Below, piece by piece: positions 1 to 5,328 of a stretch of 5,420 nucleotides of DNA. The notes beneath the pieces are model-generated. The model ran no database searches. It saw only the letters and a list, made by a program, of their open reading frames with translations, and was not told the DNA's origin. Source of the stretch: Planctomycetaceae bacterium. Lineage in GTDB: Bacteria; Planctomycetota; Planctomycetia; Pirellulales; Lacipirellulaceae. Position 1 is the first letter of the stretch. The number at the start of each line of letters is the position of its first letter. A program made the position numbers and the translations under genes. The DNA lies in NCBI GenBank assembly GCA_002713555.1, contig PATG01000051.1, forward strand, positions 1 to 5,420. Direction: 5' to 3'.

Positions 1-737
1 TATTGGCTGCTTCCACGGCCCCCCACGTGAAGCGATTGGCTTTGGAACTGGGTGGCAATGCCCCCTTTCTCGTTTTTGAAGATGCCGATTTGGACGTGGC
101 CGCGGATGCTTTGATTGCGAATAAATTTCGCGGTGGTGGACAGACGTGTGTCTGCACAAATCGAGTGTATGCCCATGCAAAGATCATCGATTCCTTTGTG
201 GATCGGCTTGCCCAGCGAGTGGGTGATCTTACGGTAGGGGACGGCATGGATCCCGATACGAATATTGGCCCACTGATTAATAAAGCCGGGTTCGATAAGG
301 TTGCTCAGCACGTGGCTGATGCGATTTCGCAGGGTGGCAAACGATTGGTGGGAGGCGACCCCTCTCCACCGGAACACAATTGGGGATGCTTCTATCCGCC
401 GACGTTGCTGGTGGGAATCAAGCCCGAGATGTTGGTGTGTCGTGAGGAGACTTTTGGTCCTGTCCTGGCCGTCAGCCAGTTCGAAGACACAACCGAAGTA
501 CTCCAGTCTGCGAACGACACCGAGTACGGCCTGGCTGCCTATGTCTTTACGCAGGACGCGGCACGGGCTCAAAAATGCGCGGCTGCACTTACTTTTGGCC
601 ATGTGGGGATCAATACGGGTTCGGGCCCGGCACCCGAGGCGCCATTTGGCGGCATGAAAAAGTCAGGGTATGGCCGCGAAGGGGGCCTGGAAGGTCTGCT
701 CGAGTTTTGCGAGCCACAAACGGTTGTTGTTGGTTAA
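1..737 (+). CDS. NAD(P)-dependent succinate-semialdehyde dehydrogenase-like aldehyde dehydrogenase, C-terminal half (5' end outside window)
   Basis: This is the C-terminal half of an aldehyde dehydrogenase superfamily enzyme. It oxidises an aldehyde, probably succinate semialdehyde or a related short dicarboxylic semialdehyde, to the acid with NAD(P)+ in the cytoplasm. The reading frame is open from the window edge; TTG at 3-5 is an internal Leu codon, not a start. Numbering from that codon, ELGGN carries the general-base Glu15 and GQTCVC carries the catalytic Cys49 with a second Cys at 51. EETFGP (Glu149, Phe151) is the cofactor-ribose motif, and PFGGMKKSGYGREGG is the C-terminal signature. 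Arg43, six residues before the catalytic Cys, matches a substrate-carboxylate Arg of human SSADH. The Ser498-equivalent position appears to be Pro in NTGSGPAPEAPFGG, so the exact substrate is uncertain. About 240 residues seem to be missing upstream, judged against the roughly 480-residue family length. The gene is convergent with the SDR gene downstream. Confidence 0.9.
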   Translation, partial: LAASTAPHVKRLALELGGNAPFLVFEDADLDVAADALIANKFRGGGQTCVCTNRVYAHAKIIDSFVDRLAQRVGDLTVGDGMDPDTNIGPLINKAGFDKVAQHVADAISQGGKRLVGGDPSPPEHNWGCFYPPTLLVGIKPEMLVCREETFGPVLAVSQFEDTTEVLQSANDTEYGLAAYVFTQDAARAQKCAAALTFGHVGINTGSGPAPEAPFGGMKKSGYGREGGLEGLLEFCEPQTVVVG

Positions 738-759
738 ACGCGCCGTCACTTCTCCCATC

Positions 760-784
760 GTAGCCGATGTCGCCCGACTTCGGG
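760..784 (+). repeat. Diverged inverted copy of the intergenic repeat
   Basis: This 25-bp segment begins GTAGCCG and ends TTCGGG. By eye it matches the reverse complement of the repeat at 921-948 at 18 of 25 positions, so it lies in the opposite orientation to the two copies downstream. It contains its own small inverted repeat, CCCG-ACTT-CGGG (773-784). It starts 22 bp after the aldehyde dehydrogenase stop codon. It could pair with the 816-843 copy in a transcript, but the middle of that stem would be mismatched. Its relationship to the other two copies is less certain than theirs to each other. Confidence 0.45.
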
Positions 785-815
785 AACCTATCAGTTGGCT
801 TGGCGTTGCTTTACA

Positions 816-843
816 CCCCCGAATCCTACCGGATCCGGCTACA
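816..843. repeat. 28-bp intergenic repeat, copy 1
   Basis: The element reads CCCCCGAATCCT, then AC, then CGGATCCGGCTACA. It differs from the copy at 921-948 only at the two middle bases. It contains a perfect 10-bp palindrome, CCGGATCCGG (829-838). It lies between two convergent genes, a typical place for REP-like elements or bidirectional terminators, but there is no U-tract supporting intrinsic termination. Confidence 0.8.
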
Positions 844-920
844 CGAGATACCCGCGCGTATTCCATCCCTATTGCTACCGCCCTGCGCCCGCTTGCCACT
901 GGCAACCGTGCTCAGTTGCT

Positions 921-948
921 CCCCCGAATCCTGGCGGATCCGGCTACA
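921..948. repeat. 28-bp intergenic repeat, copy 2
   Basis: The element reads CCCCCGAATCCT, then GG, then CGGATCCGGCTACA. It is identical to copy 1 (816-843) at 26 of 28 positions and in the same orientation, with 77 bp between them. The central CGGATCCG is palindromic. It ends 22 bp from the stop codon of the minus-strand SDR gene. It is probably a dispersed intergenic repeat family of this genome; the window alone shows only these copies. Confidence 0.8.
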
Positions 949-970
949 AAAAAGTTTGCTTAACGAACCG

Positions 971-1807
971 TCATTTCAGTCCAGGCACATACCCTTGTCC
1001 GAACTGATAATCCCGTCGCTCGCGAAAATCGCCCGTATTGGGCATGATCGCTAATTGGCCTCCATCTGCGATGATCGTTTGACCTAAAATGTATCGCGAT
1101 TGATCAGACGCCAGGAAGATTGCCAATTGCCCTATGTCCGATGGCTGGCCAATAAACCCGACTGGCACATTTTTTTGGGCGTCTTCCCAGTCGAAATCTT
1201 CACCCATCACAGTGTGCTGATTGGGAACATCTACCCAACCGGGTGCGATAGCGTTGACGCGAACCCCTTTTTGAATCAACTCGAGAGAGAGTTCTCGCGT
1301 AAAGGCAACAATCGCCCCCTTGGTACCTGCATAGATCGAGTGTTCCGTCATCCCTGCAAATGCATGGACCGACGTCAGATTAATCACAGCAGCGCCAGGT
1401 GATTTTTCGAGTTCAGGAAGTACGGTCTGTGTAAGAAAGAACTGGGCTTTGATGTTGACGTTGTAGAGTAGGTCGTATTGCTCCTCGGTCACGTCTTCAA
1501 AGGGCACATTGGTAGTAATACCAGCATTGTTGACCAGCACATCGAGTCCACCAAGAAACTCGACCGCTTCTAGTCCCAATCGGCGCACTTGTTCAAGCGT
1601 GCTGAAGTCGGCTTGAAACATTTCAGCGATACCACCCGCATCGCGTATTTCGGCAACAGCCTGCTTCGCCCCCTCGTCACTCCTCGAATAATGGAGAGCT
1701 ACTGAAGCGCCTGCCTTGGCAAATTCCAAGGCGACCCCCGTTCCCACACCGGTTCCGGCTCCTGTAACGAGGACGCGTTTTCCACTGACAGATTGAGTAT
1801 TGGACAT
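971..1807 (-). CDS. Short-chain dehydrogenase/reductase (SDR), classical type, FabG/glucose-1-dehydrogenase-like
   Basis: This is a complete 278-residue cytoplasmic NAD(P)(H)-dependent oxidoreductase with a Rossmann fold. The N-terminal cofactor motif TGAGTGVG (residues 15-22) is followed by an HYSRS stretch (39-43). The Arg at the end of the second strand suggests NADP(H) use. Asp67 is the usual adenine contact, and NNAG lies at 93-96. The catalytic tetrad is complete: Asn118, Ser146, Tyr159 and Lys163, with the correct Ser-Tyr spacing of 13 and YxxxK. PGW (189-191) and the late DGG motif fit the family. The body resembles 3-oxoacyl-ACP reductase or glucose dehydrogenase types, but the substrate cannot be read from sequence. 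A tail of roughly 25-30 residues (TGDFRERRDYQFGQGYVPGLK at its end) follows the DGG region, so it is longer than the usual ~250 residues. The ATG start is supported by GGAG seven bases upstream. It has no co-directional neighbour within the window. Confidence 0.93.
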   Translation of the reverse strand: MSNTQSVSGKRVLVTGAGTGVGTGVALEFAKAGASVALHYSRSDEGAKQAVAEIRDAGGIAEMFQADFSTLEQVRRLGLEAVEFLGGLDVLVNNAGITTNVPFEDVTEEQYDLLYNVNIKAQFFLTQTVLPELEKSPGAAVINLTSVHAFAGMTEHSIYAGTKGAIVAFTRELSLELIQKGVRVNAIAPGWVDVPNQHTVMGEDFDWEDAQKNVPVGFIGQPSDIGQLAIFLASDQSRYILGQTIIADGGQLAIMPNTGDFRERRDYQFGQGYVPGLK

Positions 1808-1814
1808 AAGTTAG

Positions 1815-1818
1815 CTCC
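1815..1818 (-). promoter_or_regulatory. Ribosome binding site of the SDR gene
   Basis: On the minus strand GGAG lies seven bases before the ATG at 1807-1805. This good Shine-Dalgarno match fixes the start codon. No convincing -10/-35 pair was seen upstream of it. Confidence 0.7.
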
Positions 1819-1906
1819 AGAGGATAGAAACCTTAAATGATCTGGTACGTTAAGAGCCTATCGATTAAAGGTGCTTTCGTGCTATTCCGGGTTTAACGTC
1901 AAGCTC

Positions 1907-1928
1907 GGAACGCCACAGAGGGCGTTCC
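1907..1928. repeat. Perfect 8-bp inverted repeat (hairpin) next to a 10-bp palindrome
   Basis: GGAACGCC (1907-1914) and GGCGTTCC (1921-1928) are exact reverse complements separated by ACAGAG. A GC-rich stem of eight pairs with a six-base loop could form on either strand. The right arm overlaps the perfect palindrome CCCTGCAGGG (1927-1936). No T-run follows on either side, so an intrinsic terminator is not well supported. It lies about 100 bp upstream of the SDR start, and could be a dispersed intergenic element or an operator. Confidence 0.65.
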
Positions 1929-2051
1929 CTGCAGGGTTCTTGAATAGGCCTTAAGTTGAAAAATGATACTTTCTACTTGTAAGGATACCAAGAGGGTAAT
2001 CATGAAAGTGGTGACTTTGATCTGCGCTGCTTCCTGGCAAACATCAGCAGT

Positions 2052-2091
2052 GCATGATGGCTACATGCCATCTGCAGTGCGCTCCAGCACT
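2052..2091. repeat. Two adjacent small hairpins
   Basis: GATGGC (2056-2061) pairs with GCCATC (2067-2072) around TACAT. The stem can be lengthened by GCA/TGC (2052-2054 with 2073-2075) across single-base bulges. Immediately next to it, AGTGC (2076-2080) pairs with GCACT (2087-2091) around GCTCCA. No function can be assigned, and chance folding is possible at these stem lengths. Confidence 0.35.
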
Positions 2092-2111
2092 TTATTCATC
2101 GGCTGGACTTT

Positions 2112-2300
2112 TTACGTGCGGCCTGGCTGGTTTTTTCGCCGATCATGGCAATTTTCTGGTCTCGGGATTTTTTTTTCATTGAGCCAATAGGGACTGGTAA
2201 TTTCTTTGAAGGCGTAGATGGTTGCCTGAATACCCTCTGCCAAGGCAACGGTGATAAGCTTGATGTCACCATGCACGTCTCCAGCAGAAAATATTCCTCT
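2112..2300 (-). pseudogene. Remnant of a thioredoxin-reductase-like NAD(P)/FAD oxidoreductase, C-terminal tail only
   Basis: On the minus strand the frame whose codons end at 2297, 2294 and so on reads GIFSAGDVHGD (2297-2265). It continues KLITVALAEGIQATIYAFKE and then ITSPYWLNEKK, ending at TAA (2114-2112). The GIFxAGD motif is the second FAD-binding signature near the C-terminus of thioredoxin reductases and related flavoproteins. The following Ala/Glu-rich helix, which packs at the flavin in these proteins, also fits. The redox CxxC, the NAD(P) domain and the N-terminal FAD domain are all absent, because the sequence upstream is transposase instead. There is no start codon of its own apart from an internal GTG (the Val of GDVHG). 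The piece cannot be functional as a reductase. The last roughly 17 residues before the stop look unlike the family and may be read-through after loss of the native stop. The exact subfamily is uncertain. Confidence 0.8.
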
Positions 2301-2301
2301 T

Positions 2302-2495
2302 CGGCTGGTTCGATTCTGGTGCTGGTGGACGATACCCTGGCTGTGTGGACGAACTGTGTTGCAATGCCTTCTCCATCGCTCGCTGAGTACCTTGGCTTCA
2401 AGTATCGTATCGAACAGTTCCCGATCGATCAGCTTATCTCGAAGTTTGCCGTTGAAGCTCTCGGTTTATCCTGGCAATCCTGCAATAAAAGCAAT
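2302..2495 (-). pseudogene. Remnant of an IS3-family transposase (OrfB, rve/DDE domain), C-terminal part, frameshifted
   Basis: The minus strand encodes ESFNGKLRDKLIDRELF, then DTILEAKVLSERWRRHCNT and VRPHS (2462-2340). These are the hallmarks of the C-terminal end of IS3-family OrfB integrase-core transposases. The Glu of ESFNG (2462-2460) corresponds to the third catalytic acid of the DDE triad. The family continuation GYRPPAPESNQ follows in another frame (2337-2305), after an apparent 4-bp loss near 2338-2339. Upstream of ESFNG a shortened version of the usual PGSPWENGY segment, PIAFIAGLPG, is broken by TAA at 2468-2466. The first two catalytic Asp residues, OrfA and both terminal inverted repeats were not found. 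The element is dead and heavily eroded, so a specific IS name is not warranted. Confidence 0.85.
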
Positions 2496-2576
2496 GGGTT
2501 CTGGCTGATACCTATCGTCATGGGTAGGATGGTGAGGGCAGTCAGGTCGGCGAGGGGACGGTACCTGCACTTTGTC

Positions 2577-2581
2577 GAGGG
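2577..2581 (+). promoter_or_regulatory. Ribosome binding site of the DUF1559 gene
   Basis: GAGGG lies six bases upstream of GTG 2588-2590 and supports this GTG as the start. The upstream ATG at 2572 belongs to a different frame. No clear promoter is seen in the 90 bp between the transposase remnant and the start. Confidence 0.7.
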
Positions 2582-2587
2582 AAATCT

Positions 2588-3571
2588 GTGAGACGCTTGG
2601 ATTACCAAAAAACGGCTTTTACATTGGTAGAGCTATTGGTAGTGATTGCCATCATCGGCATCCTGGTAGCCCTGTTGTTGCCGGCAGTGCAAGCGGCTCG
2701 CGAAGCGTCACGGCGGGCCCAATGCCAGAACAATCTCAAAAACCTTACCTTGGCTGCCCTAAATTTCGAATCAGCAGGTGGTTTTTTTGCACCTGCTTCT
2801 CAAGCCCGTTTGGGAACTCCGGCTACCAATAGTGGCATCAAGCCTGAGTTGTCTCGTCACAATGGATTGACCATGCTGCTACCGCACTTTGAGCAGGGCA
2901 ATGCATTCCAGAGTATCGATTTAGATTGGGATTGGAATGAAAATAACAGGTCCAATAACGAAGCCCATACCAAGCAGGATTTAGGGGGTATTCTGATCTG
3001 CCCTTCATCGGGTGTCGTGCAAGAAGAAAGGCATGCTACAGATTATCATGCAGCGATCCGCGTTGATATCGTGGGGTCCGACTCGTTGGACCCACTCATT
3101 GATGCTGGCTTGTTGGATGGTAAGAATGGTACACCCGATTCTGATCCGGCCTGGGATGGAATGTTGCAACGTGATTTTTTGAATGGAAACGATCCTACCA
3201 AAACCGACCGCAGACGCATCCGACCGGGTCATGTGACGGACGGCTTATCGAACACTTGGATGTATTTCGAATCAGTAGCCAAGCCGTTTATGTACGGAGT
3301 CCATGACGGAGTTTCTTATAGCGGTGAAGAAGACCGGAGCAGAAACAATCGATTCCGATGGGGCAATTACAATACATGGATGACGATCAACGACTTTTGC
3401 AATACTTCGCAATTAATGAATTGCAATAACGTCAACCAACCCTTTGGATTCCACCCGGGAGGCATCATAATCTCATCAGCGGATGGCACGGTCCGCTTTT
3501 ACAACGAAACCATCGACCCGAATGTTTTCGTGGCCGGAATCACCATGGCGGGAAGTGAGTTGCCGCAGTAG
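2588..3571 (+). CDS. DUF1559 family protein with prepilin-like N-terminus and H-X9-DG motif
   Basis: This complete 327-residue protein belongs to the planctomycete-expanded DUF1559 (SBP_bac_10-like) family. These are presumed pseudopilin-like proteins exported through the type II secretion/type IV pilus route; their function is unknown. The start is a short basic leader ([10 protein letters not shown]). A type III prepilin segment follows, [16 protein letters not shown] (residues 11-26), then [18 protein letters not shown] to Cys46. Glu15 is the conserved Glu at +5 of the mature form. The residue before the predicted cleavage site is Ala10, where Gly is usual. The family core follows: NNLKN (48-52), the LLPHFEQ stretch (97-103) and ICPSS with Cys138. 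The C-terminus has the H-X9-DG motif (His289, Asp299-Gly300) followed by TVRF. Length is typical. It stands alone, with no pilin assembly genes beside it, as is usual for this family. The GTG start is supported by GAGGG. Confidence 0.93.
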   Translation: MRRLDYQKTAFTLVELLVVIAIIGILVALLLPAVQAAREASRRAQCQNNLKNLTLAALNFESAGGFFAPASQARLGTPATNSGIKPELSRHNGLTMLLPHFEQGNAFQSIDLDWDWNENNRSNNEAHTKQDLGGILICPSSGVVQEERHATDYHAAIRVDIVGSDSLDPLIDAGLLDGKNGTPDSDPAWDGMLQRDFLNGNDPTKTDRRRIRPGHVTDGLSNTWMYFESVAKPFMYGVHDGVSYSGEEDRSRNNRFRWGNYNTWMTINDFCNTSQLMNCNNVNQPFGFHPGGIIISSADGTVRFYNETIDPNVFVAGITMAGSELPQ

Positions 3572-3769
3572 GGCCAGTGCTTTTAGAAGCTTATAAACCT
3601 TTGCGTGATTGGAGTCGATCGAGTGTTGCCCCACTGGGAATAGTGAGTAAAACAAAGGCATGAAGTGAACAGTAAGAATCAATCCTTGTGGATTTCAACC
3701 CTACCCCCAATGCAAGGACTCGCTTTCTTTACTAAGTCGTAATCCCTTGTCCAGGTAAGGCCCATCCTA
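3572..3769. other. Intergenic spacer before the deoC-PNP operon
   Basis: This 198-bp spacer probably holds the end of the DUF1559 transcript and the promoter of the operon, but no consensus promoter or terminator is visible. Small symmetries are TCGATCGA (3615-3622) and GCTT-TTAG-AAGC shortly after the DUF1559 stop. A 6-bp inverted repeat, TCCTTG/CAAGGA, has a long loop around 3690-3720. None is strong enough to call a functional site. Confidence 0.4.
3756..3760 (+). promoter_or_regulatory. Probable ribosome binding site of deoC
   Basis: TAAGG lies nine bases upstream of ATG 3770-3772. It is a moderate Shine-Dalgarno match with slightly long spacing, consistent with the chosen start. Confidence 0.5.
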
Positions 3770-4486
3770 ATGTCCATCCTTTCTCTTATCGACCACGCGG
3801 TTTTGCATCCCACACAGACCGAAAACGATTTGCGCGACGCGTGTGCGATGTGCGCCAAGTTGGCGGTGGCCAGTGTGTGTGTGAAGCCCTCTATGGTCCC
3901 GCTTGCTACTGAATTACTGGCTGGTTCCCAAACAGCGCCGAGTACAGTTGTCGGTTTTCCACACGGAGGAACTTCGACCGCATGCAAGGTTCGTGAGACC
4001 GATGTCGCCTGCGCTCAGGGTGCACGAGAAGTCGATATGGTCGTAAACATCGGAAGGGTACTCGCCAAAGATTGGGATTTTGTGGAGAGTGATATTCGAG
4101 CCGTCAATGAGGCGGCCAGATCTGCAGATGCTATTGTCAAGGTGATTTTCGAAACGGGACTGCTCTCGGATGACGATTTAAAAATACGCCTTTGTGGTAT
4201 CTGCGAACACGCAGAAGTTGCTTTTGTCAAAACCTCAACCGGTTTTGGTTTTGTCAAAGATGCCCAAGGTGCATTCGTTTCTACCGGGGCAACGGTGCAT
4301 GATGTACAATTGATGCGCGAACACTGTAGCACAAAGGTGCAGGTGAAGGCCTCGGGAGGAATTCGCTCGTACGCTGATGCACAGCGTTTTGTGGCTCTGG
4401 GAGCTACGCGATTGGGGACGAGTGGCACGCAAGCAATCGCCCAAGGCGAGCAAGGTGAATCGAACAAGAGTCATGAGGGTTATTGA
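3770..4486 (+). CDS. deoC: Deoxyribose-phosphate aldolase
   Basis: This class I (Schiff-base) aldolase cleaves 2-deoxy-D-ribose-5-phosphate to glyceraldehyde-3-phosphate and acetaldehyde in the cytoplasm, the last step of deoxynucleoside catabolism. The complete 238-residue protein has the family's TIM-barrel landmarks in order. IDHAVLHP (7-14) is the usual IDHTLL-type start, and VGFPHGG lies at 61-67. EVDMVVNIG (87-95) carries Asp89, and VKVIFETG lies at 123-130. FVKTSTGF (152-159) has the Schiff-base Lys154, and VKASGGIR (192-199) has the second catalytic Lys193. RLGTSG (214-219) forms the phosphate-binding end. The length matches short bacterial DeoC proteins. The last dozen residues (polar, GEQGESNKSHEGY) are unconserved in appearance. 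The stop overlaps the start of the purine nucleoside phosphorylase gene by one base, so the two are very probably co-transcribed and translationally coupled. A phosphopentomutase, needed to link the two reactions, is not in the window. Confidence 0.96.
   Translation: MSILSLIDHAVLHPTQTENDLRDACAMCAKLAVASVCVKPSMVPLATELLAGSQTAPSTVVGFPHGGTSTACKVRETDVACAQGAREVDMVVNIGRVLAKDWDFVESDIRAVNEAARSADAIVKVIFETGLLSDDDLKIRLCGICEHAEVAFVKTSTGFGFVKDAQGAFVSTGATVHDVQLMREHCSTKVQVKASGGIRSYADAQRFVALGATRLGTSGTQAIAQGEQGESNKSHEGY
4475..4479 (+). promoter_or_regulatory. Ribosome binding site of the PNP gene inside the deoC end
   Basis: GAGGG lies within the last codons of deoC, six bases before ATG 4486-4488. It decides the start: an in-frame TTG at 4483 would be only three bases from this site, whereas the ATG has normal spacing and forms a TGATG stop/start overlap with deoC. 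Confidence 0.75.
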
Positions 4487-5328
4487 TGTTAGATCTTTAC
4501 GACAAGATTGAAGAAGCGACTGCGGCGATTCGTGCTCAGTGGTCTGAAACTCCTCACGCAGGTATTGTTTTGGGGACAGGACTGGGAGGGCTTGTCGAAA
4601 AAATCGAAAACCGTGTCATGATCGACTACGAGGACATACCTCACTTTGCCTGCGCAACCGCAACCAGTCACCGTGGGCGTCTGGTTTGTGGTAGCCTTCA
4701 GGGTTTGCCAGTCATCGCCATGGAAGGACGGATTCACCAATACGAAGGTTATCCACTTAAGCAGATCACCTTGCCAGTTCGTGTGATGCGTGCTCTGGGA
4801 GCGGAGCTATTGATTGTGACACATGCAGTGGGTGGGATGAACCCACTCTATCAGGCTGGCGATGTGATGATCATCGATGATCAAATCAATTTAATGGGTG
4901 ATAACCCATTGGTGGGTATCAACGATGATCGTTTGGGAGTACGTTTTCCCGATATGTCGGCACCCTACACGCCGGAACTCATAGAAGTCGGACTGGAAAT
5001 AGCTCGGCGCAATAATTTTATTGCGCATCGGGGTGTGGTTGTTGCTGTCACGGGACCGTGTTTGGAAACACGGGCGGAGTATCGTTTTTTGCGGGCCATA
5101 GGTGCGGATGTGGTGGGGATGTCGACGGTCCCTGAAGTTATTGTGGCGGTCCACTCAGAGATGCGTGTTTTTGGATTGTCGGTGATCACGGACATGTGTT
5201 TGCCGGATGCTCTCAAACCGGCCGTGGTTGAGGAGATCGTGGCCGTTGCGAATTCGGCCGAGCCGAAGCTTTGTGCGCTTGTCGAGGGGGTGCTGGGGCA
5301 TGAGGCGTTAAAAATGGCCGCGGATTAA
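4486..5328 (+). CDS. Purine nucleoside phosphorylase, trimeric (PNP/MTAP family)
   Basis: This cytoplasmic enzyme phosphorolyses purine ribo- and deoxyribonucleosides to a free base and (deoxy)ribose-1-phosphate. It is 280 residues long from ATG 4486, normal for the trimeric, human-type PNP family. Phosphate-site motifs are GTGLGG (30-35, Thr31 where human PNP has Ser33), SHRGRL (61-66) and GRIHQYEG (81-88, His84 matching human His86). THAVGG (112-117) matches human TNAAGG. GPCLETRAEY (190-199) supplies Glu194, matching purine-binding Glu201. GMSTVPEV (211-218) contains the Met that contacts the ribose. In SVITDM (232-237) Asp236 replaces the Asn243 that reads 6-oxopurines in human PNP. Asp is used at the corresponding site of the adenine-specific relative MTAP, so the base preference is open. 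The gene is coupled to deoC and fits a nucleoside-salvage operon. Only 92 bp follow it in the window. A punA-like name is possible, but the specificity is not certain. Confidence 0.94.
   Translation: MLDLYDKIEEATAAIRAQWSETPHAGIVLGTGLGGLVEKIENRVMIDYEDIPHFACATATSHRGRLVCGSLQGLPVIAMEGRIHQYEGYPLKQITLPVRVMRALGAELLIVTHAVGGMNPLYQAGDVMIIDDQINLMGDNPLVGINDDRLGVRFPDMSAPYTPELIEVGLEIARRNNFIAHRGVVVAVTGPCLETRAEYRFLRAIGADVVGMSTVPEVIVAVHSEMRVFGLSVITDMCLPDALKPAVVEEIVAVANSAEPKLCALVEGVLGHEALKMAAD

Larger units (their letters stand above)
1808..2111. other. Gene-free interval upstream of the SDR gene and beyond the pseudogene remnants
   Basis: No protein-coding gene can be supported here. The interval contains the 5' leader of the minus-strand SDR gene, the hairpin at 1907-1928 with an adjoining palindrome, and a second structured patch at 2052-2091. 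A short plus-strand frame opens at ATG 2001-2003 behind an AGAGGG Shine-Dalgarno-like sequence, but it runs antisense into the flavoprotein remnant and resembles no known protein. TTGAAA at 1956-1961 resembles a -35 box, but no matching -10 box follows at the right spacing. Confidence 0.6.

Noticed and set aside
1907..1936. Rho-independent terminator
   Set aside because: The stem is strong, but there is no T-run on either strand after it and no gene ends nearby.
1956..1989. Possible promoter beginning TTGAAA
   Set aside because: No TATAAT-like hexamer at 16-18 bases spacing, and no supported plus-strand gene downstream.
1963..2190. Plus-strand ORF with an internal ATG at 2001 behind AGAGGG, encoding a Trp/Phe-rich peptide
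   Set aside because: The Shine-Dalgarno match is attractive, but the second half is antisense to the flavoprotein remnant and the peptide has no recognisable domain or clear signal peptide. It is probably fortuitous.
2096..2401. Minus-strand ORF of 101 residues starting MKPRYSASDG
   Set aside because: It is out of frame with both the transposase and flavoprotein homologies over the same bases, so it is a shadow of the pseudogene mosaic.
2145..2591. Plus-strand 148-residue ORF
   Set aside because: It lies opposite the transposase and flavoprotein remnants and resembles nothing known. Its length comes from the antisense frame of former coding DNA.
4015..4467. Long minus-strand ORF opposite deoC
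   Set aside because: It is an antisense shadow. The plus-strand frame contains all catalytic motifs of deoxyribose-phosphate aldolase.
4483..4485. TTG as start of the PNP gene
   Set aside because: ATG at 4486 is one codon downstream, has better spacing from GAGGG and forms the classic TGATG overlap.
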